Source: CAYFLR01 sp964343805
Lineage (GTDB): Bacteria > Bdellovibrionota_B > Oligoflexia > CAYFLR01
Length of the DNA: 64,000 nucleotides
NCBI GenBank assembly: GCA_964343805.1
Contig: CAYFLR010000017.1
Location: 29,455-93,454, forward strand
Reading direction: 5' to 3'
Of the stretch, positions 37,316 to 44,572 are shown piece after piece. How positions within the stretch are numbered: position 1 is the stretch's first letter; each line of letters starts with the position of its first letter. The translations under genes were made by a program, and so were the position numbers. Under the pieces are notes generated by a model, which saw only the letters and a list, made by a program, of their open reading frames with translations, was not told the origin of the DNA and did no database searches.

Positions 37316-37442
37316 AGTTGGCAAACAGAAATAGTTGTCCGCAAGGCGGCAAAAAAATTGTGAGAAGACAGTACGTTGTGAGTACGGATTCGAAACAATT
37401 TTTGAAGCCAACAAAGCGGACGGCTATTTATGGAAGCCAACT
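37316..37442. repeat. 127-bp imperfect palindrome between convergent genes
   Basis: Arms read outside-in AGTTGGC, AAATAG, GTCCGC and AAAAATTGT on the left (37316-37361), and their complements in the same order on the right (37395-37442), with short unmatched stretches between. The core is GTAC-GTTGTGA-GTAC (37371-37385). Everything centres on about 37378. It fills the gap between mazG and the gene ending at 37441, and the right arm overlaps that gene's stop codon. A long hairpin terminator or a mobile palindrome are both possible. Confidence 0.8.
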
Positions 37443-38274
37443 AGTGGTAATTGTAGTGGCGGTCACATAAATCAGCCCAATACCGCAAGTACCTCTTCTG
37501 AATCATTTCGTGCAAATAATACATCCGACGAACACTCCAGTTATTTCTTATAGCCCGAGTGTAAGCCCAGAATTCTTTATTAGTAAACTTCCGATAGGTG
37601 TATAATGCATGATTGGTTACAGCTCTTTGTGCTCTCTTCCGTATTTGCTCTCTGTTTTTATCAAGAATAATATTGATCTCACGATCTGTCAGATCTCCAT
37701 CTGTCAGACGATTTAAAACACGGAGAGTGACACTAATGATCTCCATTGAGAGAGCTGTGGCATTGTCTGTTAAATGCAGCAATCGATCCAGCTCTCTGAT
37801 TTGCTTCAGCCTAGTTTCATCCGGCTTACGGAATTTCATTGCAATTTCAAAATTCCGTTGCCGCCTTTTTCCTTTGATAGTATTGGCTCTGGACTCCGCC
37901 TCAGAAAACCTAATAATGAGATCTCGATCAAAAAACTTGTGAATATTCATCAGATGTGTCGATGTCATTTTACGGGTTAAACCAATTTTGGTCACCTTCA
38001 AAAGATCTGCTGCACTGAAGTTACTCAACATAATATCTTTGATGGAGTACTTTTGAAAAGAAGACAATCCTCCTTGATACCCTTTGATATTCCGAGTCAG
38101 AGTCTCCTTTAAGATGGCGTCTAGATCGAGAATCTGGCGTTCTAATCCAGAAATCTCGGTTATTTTATCCATCACATCTAGTTTACTTTGGCCAAAGAGG
38201 GTTGCCCCCCACCCCCAGAGGAATAAGATTAACACCATACAAAACGATAGACTTTTTTGAGAATAACTCATCAC
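37441..38274 (-). CDS. Exported helical protein, function unknown
   Basis: 277-residue protein with a signal peptide, SFCMVLILFLWGWGATLFGQ, and no other membrane segment. It is charged and helical, with two loosely similar halves (HLMNIHKFFDRDLIIRFSEA; YTYRKFTNKEFWAYTRAIRN) that faintly resemble DUF2059-like periplasmic proteins; I would not rely on that. It starts 22 nt after the REC-PAS-GAF kinase and is probably translated from the same transcript, so a periplasmic partner of that signalling pathway is possible. Aromatic residues (W, Y) are enriched in the last 60 residues. Confidence 0.65.
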   Translation of the reverse strand: MMSYSQKSLSFCMVLILFLWGWGATLFGQSKLDVMDKITEISGLERQILDLDAILKETLTRNIKGYQGGLSSFQKYSIKDIMLSNFSAADLLKVTKIGLTRKMTSTHLMNIHKFFDRDLIIRFSEAESRANTIKGKRRQRNFEIAMKFRKPDETRLKQIRELDRLLHLTDNATALSMEIISVTLRVLNRLTDGDLTDREINIILDKNREQIRKRAQRAVTNHALYTYRKFTNKEFWAYTRAIRNNWSVRRMYYLHEMIQKRYLRYWADLCDRHYNYH

Positions 38275-38296
38275 AAATTCCTTGGTTAAATGTGAT

Positions 38297-40333
38297 TTAC
38301 ACTTGAAGAGGGAAAGTTAAAAGAACCTTAGTTCCTTTCCCTACTTCACTCTCAATAGTCATCTTTCCTTGATGTTTTTGTACTATCTCATAGGCCATCG
38401 AAAGGCCTAACCCTGTACCCTTTCCTATATCTTTAGTTGAATAAAAGGGTTCCAACACCCTCGGTAAAATATCCTTAGGTATTCCTTCCCCTGTATCTTT
38501 AACTGCCAAAACCCAATTCTTTTTCTTCTTATTTATACTGATGGTTATATTTTTACTGCCTTGCTCCATTATGTTGTCAAATGAATCAATGCAATTACCG
38601 ATCAGATTTTGCACCACCATTTCTAATTGATTTGGATTACCCATCACCTCAGGCAGACCCTCATCTATGGCTAAATTAACAGCAATTCCCTTTAACTCGA
38701 GTTGCGATTTTAACAGCATCAAAGAGTTGGAAATCCATGATTCCAATTCAAAAGAAACCATTTTCTCTTTTTCACTCTCACGGGCAAAAACCGTAAGATG
38801 ATCGATGATTTTTTTAATTCTCCCCGCAGCTTCAGTGATCACTTGAGCATGCAATCTCATTTCTTCCGGATCATCTTCATCCGTTTCAATCATGTCAGCA
38901 TAGCCTTGAATTATGGAAAGCGGATTATTTATTTCATGAGCGACACCGGTGGCTAAGGTACCTATTGATGCTAATTTAGAGCTCTGTACCAGTTGATTTT
39001 GCATCTGCTCTTGTTCGCTTTCCGCTTTTTTTCGCTCGATAATTCCCGCCATCGTATTTGCAATAGCAATCAGAAAATCCTCTTCTCCTAAATCTCTTGT
39101 ATGCCCTTCAGACACATAGACATTGATAAGTCCGAGCACTTTTCCCTTGGACAAAATGGGGACACAATAATGACCGTGTGGTTCCATCTGTTCAGTACTA
39201 TGAGTATGAAATTTATCAACATGACTGGCGAATACCACTTTTCCTCTTTTTGCCGCCCGTCCACATAGACACTCACCAAACTTAATAACGGAGCACTTTT
39301 GATGTAGATCTTCAGGGAAATTCCTAAATGTTTTAAGCACCAATTCATTGGGTTCATCTTCCACCAAAAAAATACTTCCTTTGAATTCCTTCACAGTAAA
39401 CACTGATTGAAGAATAAGCTCTATTATTTCCTCTAACATTTCCTCTAATGTGAGATCTCTCAAAGAAATTTCTAGTACATTTCTTAAAACCTTATGAAGA
39501 TCCAATAAAGACTGCAGAGCTTCCTTTAACAAAATTCCTTTTTTAATTTCTTCTTCAACCTTTAACCGATCACTTAAATCGCGGATAATGGCCATAAAAA
39601 ATTCTTGACCATCCACCTCCACTACACTTCCGCGCCACTCCACCGGCATCCGAGTGCTCTCGGTTTCATCAAACATCCAGTTTTCATCTAGTTTTCCATC
39701 GGGTTTATTTTTCCGCCGACGTGCAGTTCTTCCTGCTTCTTTCGTAACATCACTGAGTTGCCGACCAATCAACTCCTCTTTCTTCCGTCCAAAGACCCTT
39801 TCAGCAGCTCGATTCACATAATTGATAGTCCCAGAATCCACTTCACTAAATACCACCGCATCGCTCATTTTTTCTAAAAATAGAGCATACTTCTCTTTCA
39901 GGTTTACTATTTCGCGATTTTGCTGCCGAATTGTTTTTAGAAGCGCGGCTTCCTTTATTGCACTGTCAATGGATTGCTTGAGTTTAACTTGTGAAAGATC
40001 TTCCTTGACTATATAATCTTGAACACCATTTTTCATAGCATTCACAGCCAGATCTTCATTGCCCACCCCGGTTATCATTACAATGACCATATTATCAAGC
40101 TTGCTCTGCTTTTTCATACACTCTATGAAATTAAATCCATTCATATCTGGCAATTGATAATCGAGAAGAATACAGTCATACTCTGCATGTAAACACTTCT
40201 TTATAGCACCACTACAGGTATCCACCTCTGAAAAAGTGTAACTATACTCATTATCACTTTCTAGAAACCTCCGATAGGAAGTTCTAACAAAGGCATCATC
40301 GTCAACAATTAGAATTTTTCTCTCTTGTTCCAT
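38297..40333 (-). CDS. Hybrid histidine kinase, REC-PAS-GAF-HisKA-HATPase
   Basis: 678-residue cytosolic kinase. An N-terminal receiver (phosphoacceptor D58 in LLDYQLPDMNGF, K in YIVKEDLS) is followed by a PAS (about 150-265, YVNRAAERVFGRKKEELIGR), a GAF (about 290-440, GECLCGRAAKRGKVVFASHV) and a HisKA with His about 465 (TGVAHEINNPLSIIQGYADM). The HATPase follows (NLIGNCIDSFDN, DTGEGIP, GTGLGLSMAYEI). A receiver at the N-terminus suggests input by phosphorelay from another kinase. No membrane helix; no partner regulator is adjacent except the exported protein downstream. Confidence 0.92.
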   Translation of the reverse strand: MEQERKILIVDDDAFVRTSYRRFLESDNEYSYTFSEVDTCSGAIKKCLHAEYDCILLDYQLPDMNGFNFIECMKKQSKLDNMVIVMITGVGNEDLAVNAMKNGVQDYIVKEDLSQVKLKQSIDSAIKEAALLKTIRQQNREIVNLKEKYALFLEKMSDAVVFSEVDSGTINYVNRAAERVFGRKKEELIGRQLSDVTKEAGRTARRRKNKPDGKLDENWMFDETESTRMPVEWRGSVVEVDGQEFFMAIIRDLSDRLKVEEEIKKGILLKEALQSLLDLHKVLRNVLEISLRDLTLEEMLEEIIELILQSVFTVKEFKGSIFLVEDEPNELVLKTFRNFPEDLHQKCSVIKFGECLCGRAAKRGKVVFASHVDKFHTHSTEQMEPHGHYCVPILSKGKVLGLINVYVSEGHTRDLGEEDFLIAIANTMAGIIERKKAESEQEQMQNQLVQSSKLASIGTLATGVAHEINNPLSIIQGYADMIETDEDDPEEMRLHAQVITEAAGRIKKIIDHLTVFARESEKEKMVSFELESWISNSLMLLKSQLELKGIAVNLAIDEGLPEVMGNPNQLEMVVQNLIGNCIDSFDNIMEQGSKNITISINKKKKNWVLAVKDTGEGIPKDILPRVLEPFYSTKDIGKGTGLGLSMAYEIVQKHQGKMTIESEVGKGTKVLLTFPLQV

Positions 40334-40482
40334 CGATTTTTCACCCTATTTTAGGCCTTCAATTTTTTTCTTCGACATCTTCCCACAAATCTTTATAAAA
40401 AATTTTAAGAAATCCTGTGTGTCATGGTAAAATGGCAAGATATAACCAAGCTTCCTAAAAAAAACTCAAAAAAGGAGTGTTT

Positions 40483-40872
40483 GTGATCTTGCGGGATAAC
40501 AAAAAACCAAAGGCAAAACCTATGGCTATGAAAAACATCAAAGCGATCCAAATTACATCCAACAAAATTAAAAAAACCAAACTCAATGCTCCTCCCCCTC
40601 CAAGACCTCCACTCCCTAAACCAGAGACTAGATACCAAGCATCTGCCACCACAAGCGGATTAGATATTTCCTCTCCTGAAATTGGACTTGAAAAAAAGCG
40701 GACAATTAAAGCTTTACCCGATATAAACGACCTGGGAATGAATGGTCCCTGGTTCACTCAAGTCTTTGGTCCCAAATGGCAGCAGTTCTCTCGCATCTTT
40801 GCCATGACTCTTTTATTTCTCTATCTCTTGTTTATTTTTGTTTATAATATGCCTTCACCACAGTCCCCTTGA
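40483..40872 (+). CDS. Small Pro-rich single-pass membrane protein, function unknown
   Basis: About 129 residues from GTG 40483, which follows AAAGGAG by 5-6 nt; the GTG at 40477 overlaps that site. A basic N-terminus leads to a proline tract (APPPPRPPLPKPETRYQ, about 40-55), a variable middle, and a C-terminal membrane helix, FAMTLLFLYLLFIFVYNMP. The pattern suggests a tail-anchored protein. No family recognised. The opposite-strand ORF over this segment has no ribosome site and is rejected. Confidence 0.6.
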   Translation: MILRDNKKPKAKPMAMKNIKAIQITSNKIKKTKLNAPPPPRPPLPKPETRYQASATTSGLDISSPEIGLEKKRTIKALPDINDLGMNGPWFTQVFGPKWQQFSRIFAMTLLFLYLLFIFVYNMPSPQSP

Positions 40873-40945
40873 CTCCTATTTCAATTTGCTGTTAGATTAA
40901 TTCTACCTTTCAAAAATATATTTTATGAAACTTGTTGGAGGCCCA

Positions 40946-42190
40946 ATGAGCTTATTTAAAGCTATGTTCTTTCTTTTTTCTTTCTTTTTAATGTCTTACA
41001 ACTTGAAAGGAACAACCTATCCCCCATTTGCCGAACTCTGTGAAACAGGTGAAGGAGAGGTAAAATATACGGTCAGTGTGCTACTTGAAAAAGTAGGAAG
41101 CCAGAATTGCCATGAAGCTGAATCCAAATTAAAAACCCTGTCCCAGCTAAGTATAACCGGTAAACAGTTAAAAAATATCAGTCCATTAGCTCACCTAATT
41201 CAATTAAACAGCTTGAGTTTAAGTGGAAATTTAATCAAAGACATCTCTCCCTTAATAGGGCTTACGGCACTTACCAAACTCAGCCTCTCATTTAACCAGA
41301 TAGAAGATATTTCAGCCCTTTCAAAGATGGAAAAATTAGAAGTTCTTTTTCTATCTGAAAATAACATCAAAGATCTCTCCGCTCTCGCCATGATGAGCTC
41401 TTTAAAGCAGCTCACTGTCACCGAAAACCAAATATCTGATCTCACTCCTCTGCTAGCTATTCCCCAACTCAAGGTTCTGCAAGCAGGGATGAATAAAATA
41501 GTAAAAGTTCCATCTCTTTTAGATTTCAGCCAATTAACTATTCTTGACCTAGCTAATAACTATCTAAATGACACAGCTGGTATAAGCGAGTTAACCAATA
41601 TTAGGGAACTTAATTTGCACGCTAATAATATTTATCAAATTCAATTTGGTCCTGGTAAATGGGGTCGTATAAAAGATTTAAATCTATCTAATAACAAACT
41701 CCAAGACATTGAACCTCTATCTTCTTTGGCTACCCTTACTCATTTAAATCTTGGCTATAATCAAATTACAGATTTAAAACCTCTGGCTGCTCTCAAGAGC
41801 TTAGAAGTTGTAAACCTTTGGATGAACTCTATTGAAAACATTGACGCTCTCAACACACTTACTAAAATTAAGTATTTAGATATAAATAACAACCAAATTC
41901 CTTCAATCCAAGCACTTACAATGTTGAAAAGACTTCGTATATTTTCTGCGGCTCAAAATCAGATAAATGACCTAGAGCCTTTATCGAAGCTGAATAACCT
42001 AATCTCTTTAGACCTGGCACATAATCAAATTGAAGATTTAAGGCCCTTGGAAGGTTTGACTAAAATGAAGCCTTGGAGTTTGGATGTAGTAATGAATCCA
42101 CTGAAAAGAGAGTTCTGTCCTAAGTCTTCACTAAACCCCGCTTTGAATCACTTCTGTGGGACATATCCTTTTCCATCCATGGAAGAGTAA
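40946..42190 (+). CDS. Exported leucine-rich repeat protein (SDS22/internalin type)
   Basis: 414 residues from ATG 40946 (GGAGG 5 nt upstream), with signal peptide MSLFKAMFFLFSFFLMSYNL. About 14 repeats of 21-23 residues follow the pattern LxxLxxLxLxxNxIxDixPL, for example LNSLSLSGNLIKDISPLIGL and LTHLNLGYNQITDLKPLAAL. A cysteine near each end (CETGEGEVKY; CPKSSLNPALNHFCG) likely caps the solenoid. Such proteins usually bind another protein at the cell surface. It converges with 42196-43443, with 5 nt between the stops. Confidence 0.9.
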   Translation: MSLFKAMFFLFSFFLMSYNLKGTTYPPFAELCETGEGEVKYTVSVLLEKVGSQNCHEAESKLKTLSQLSITGKQLKNISPLAHLIQLNSLSLSGNLIKDISPLIGLTALTKLSLSFNQIEDISALSKMEKLEVLFLSENNIKDLSALAMMSSLKQLTVTENQISDLTPLLAIPQLKVLQAGMNKIVKVPSLLDFSQLTILDLANNYLNDTAGISELTNIRELNLHANNIYQIQFGPGKWGRIKDLNLSNNKLQDIEPLSSLATLTHLNLGYNQITDLKPLAALKSLEVVNLWMNSIENIDALNTLTKIKYLDINNNQIPSIQALTMLKRLRIFSAAQNQINDLEPLSKLNNLISLDLAHNQIEDLRPLEGLTKMKPWSLDVVMNPLKREFCPKSSLNPALNHFCGTYPFPSMEE

Positions 42191-42195
42191 AGAGG

Positions 42196-43443
42196 TTATT
42201 TATTTTCAAAGGAGAAAATTTCTTCCATCATATCATCGGTTAAATATTTATCGATATGATGATCCCGGAGATGTTGAAAAATACTTTTGTTCTCTCCACA
42301 AGCTTGTTTAAAAGCCACATTTTGTTTAGATGCTTCTCTCAAAGAAAAATAGATCATATGAAAAAGTGATTCAGACAAACCTTTTTCATCTTGTTCTAAT
42401 TCTTTTAATGATTTGGTTATTTTTTCTAATGAACGACAAAGAAATGTTTTACCATGGCTATCAGGGAAATTGATGGTAATGCCTAATTGCTTTAGTTTAT
42501 AAAAGACAATGCTTGGAAAGACTATACCAGTCGGCAACACAGGAGCAAGTAAAAGATGCATAGTGTACAAGGGAAACACAATACGGGTTATGAACAGATC
42601 TATTTTTTTCTTATCGAATGGGATATCTGTTCCATTTTCCATACCAAACACAAAATCTACTTGATGTAATCTTACTAAACCTAGAAGGTCCAATCCTTTT
42701 TCTAAGAAATACTGAGTCAATATTTCAAAGTTCACAGACATATCTATATGGGATTGCCACATATCATAAGGATTCTCAGAGTATTTATTAAAGATAGCAA
42801 GGGTTTCTTCCATCTGATGCAGCTTAATTTCATCCATTACAAATTGCAGGAATACGAAGTTTATCCAATCATCCAAAACTTCCTGCCTTTTGGAAGCAGG
42901 TAAGCTTTCAATATGAGCAGCTGGATTTTTTTTCATTTCAGGTAAAATACCTGCGGATATACTTGCCTTCAACTCCTGTCTGTGGTGTTTGATAGCCTCA
43001 TAATCATCCAATTGATAGTCGGGATCTTTCATATATTTTTTTTGTAAGGCAAAGAGAACATCATCAGACTCTAATAGTTTGGAATCAATCAAACCATAGA
43101 TAACGTTCGCTACAAAAAAAGTTTTCATATTGAGCTGGTGAAGTTCAATTTCTCCAGTGGTTAAAGGGGGTTCACTAAGAGTGGTTATTTTTTTCTGTTT
43201 TTCATTTAGGATCGAGTAATATTTGGCTACCACTTCCAAAATTCTTTCATTTGAAAAACTACTCTCTTGTAACTCTCTTATTGTTTGTGCTGCATAAGCT
43301 ATGGAGGCAGTTGTTAACTTCATAGATAAATCCATTGCAGGATCTGTTTTGGGAATCTCATCACTGGCTCTTAGTACCAATGGCATTAACATTAATAAAA
43401 GAAGGATTTGCATTATATTACAGAAATGTCTTGCTAAGTTCAT
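42196..43443 (-). CDS. Exported helical protein, function unknown
   Basis: 415 residues with a signal peptide (MQILLLLMLMPLVLRASDE; the start could be residue 1 or 11). The mature part is helical, with a central hydrophobic stretch IVFPLYTMHLLLAPVLPTGI and a CRSLEKITKSLKELEQDEKG segment. I recognise no domain. It is convergent with the LRR gene. Upstream 264 nt (43444-43707) contain an N gap and AT-rich sequence with one dyad. Confidence 0.65.
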   Translation of the reverse strand: MNLARHFCNIMQILLLLMLMPLVLRASDEIPKTDPAMDLSMKLTTASIAYAAQTIRELQESSFSNERILEVVAKYYSILNEKQKKITTLSEPPLTTGEIELHQLNMKTFFVANVIYGLIDSKLLESDDVLFALQKKYMKDPDYQLDDYEAIKHHRQELKASISAGILPEMKKNPAAHIESLPASKRQEVLDDWINFVFLQFVMDEIKLHQMEETLAIFNKYSENPYDMWQSHIDMSVNFEILTQYFLEKGLDLLGLVRLHQVDFVFGMENGTDIPFDKKKIDLFITRIVFPLYTMHLLLAPVLPTGIVFPSIVFYKLKQLGITINFPDSHGKTFLCRSLEKITKSLKELEQDEKGLSESLFHMIYFSLREASKQNVAFKQACGENKSIFQHLRDHHIDKYLTDDMMEEIFSFENK

Positions 43444-43520
43444 AAGTTAACTCCTACTGATTTTTATTGATGATCCAATTTCTAGCTTTGATTCAAACTT
43501 CATTTATCACNNNNNNNNNN

Positions 43521-43545
43521 CCAATTTTGAAATTCTTAAAATTGG
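43521..43545. repeat. Inverted repeat next to N gap
   Basis: CCAATTTT (43521-43528) and AAAATTGG (43538-43545) form an 8-bp dyad that starts exactly at the right edge of the 43511-43520 gap. The right arm continues AATT, so part of the left arm is probably lost in the gap. Apart from this, 43444-43707 is AT-rich with no gene that I can support. Confidence 0.6.
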
Positions 43546-43707
43546 AATTATTAAACTAACAAAATACCAGTGAAAAGTCAATATTAGTATTAATTTACCA
43601 TTTTCGTTTAGTTATTAATAACGACTTCCCTTTAATAAAACATTTAAAAGTCCCTGGAAGAGGTATATATTTTTAATATGATTTAGAATTTTTGTTAGTG
43701 AGGTCCT

Positions 43708-44499
43708 ATGGATTGTCCAGTATGCAAAAATATCGGACTTAAGGAGATCAGATACCATGATGATTTCATGATCGATCAATGCCCTGCTTGCGATGGCATA
43801 TGGCTCGACAGCAAAGAAATTTTTGTCTTAGCAGGTAATCGGGAAATAATGAAGCTAGAAATTCGTAAAGCCCTTCCACGCCGGCTTCAAAGTGAAAAGT
43901 TAAGTCCCATAACCAAAATGAATATGAGCGAAATCCCTCTTTTCAAAGGAGAGCTCAAAGTAGACTTTTGCGAAGACTCTTATGGAATTTGGCTCGATGG
44001 TGGAGAAGAAGATAAGCTGCATATCTTAATCAGTGAAATAAAAAAGAAGAATGAAGAAAGAATTAAAAAACCTGACAGAGAACAACAGCGAAAGAAAACA
44101 GGATATAACCCCATTGAAGCACAGGAAAATCGCTCTAAATCGTTCTTAGAGTTCCTGATATTTAAGATCATTCCTTTATTAATAGCAGCAACTATTTGTT
44201 TCATAACCATAATGATAGTGAGGGACGGTCCTCCCAAAGGAATATCTCCCCATGAGATAGGTCGGTTTTCTTCCAATTTCCTTGGGGAGGAAGCTGTTCG
44301 CAAAGTGATCGTTTATCAGATCATCTTTTTGGTGATGATTTTTATCAGACAAAGATATTATAAGGCCTCTCCACTCCAAGTGAGCGACACCCTATTTATG
44401 AAACTCTTTCGATTTCTCTTTGGTTTGGCCGGATGGATTGGTTTAGCTATTTTGGGCTCATCTGTTTTCTTGACTGAAATAACCAAGTGGAGAATTTAA
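43708..44499 (+). CDS. zf-TFIIB zinc-finger membrane protein
   Basis: 263 residues. An N-terminal zf-TFIIB domain has C3, C6, C25 and C28 followed by DGIWLDSKE, the family signature. A second copy (about 78-105, FCEDSYGIWLDGGEEDK) has lost its cysteines. The C-terminal half has three membrane helices (about 150-172, 198-215, 230-256). Proteins of this family are small and widespread with unknown role. It is followed 73 nt later by the phosphoesterase lipoprotein on the same strand. Confidence 0.8.
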   Translation: MDCPVCKNIGLKEIRYHDDFMIDQCPACDGIWLDSKEIFVLAGNREIMKLEIRKALPRRLQSEKLSPITKMNMSEIPLFKGELKVDFCEDSYGIWLDGGEEDKLHILISEIKKKNEERIKKPDREQQRKKTGYNPIEAQENRSKSFLEFLIFKIIPLLIAATICFITIMIVRDGPPKGISPHEIGRFSSNFLGEEAVRKVIVYQIIFLVMIFIRQRYYKASPLQVSDTLFMKLFRFLFGLAGWIGLAILGSSVFLTEITKWRI

Positions 44500-44572
44500 C
44501 TCGAATTCTCTAGGATTCCTCACCTTTTATGACCTTTCTAAAGTAATTTTGCCCCAAATCCGACCAGCGAGT

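Noticed and set aside
40455..40757. Minus-strand ORF opposite the Pro-rich protein
   Set aside because: No Shine-Dalgarno, while the plus-strand ORF has AAAGGAG at the right distance; the Gly/Leu-rich translation is the expected shadow of a Pro/Lys-rich gene.
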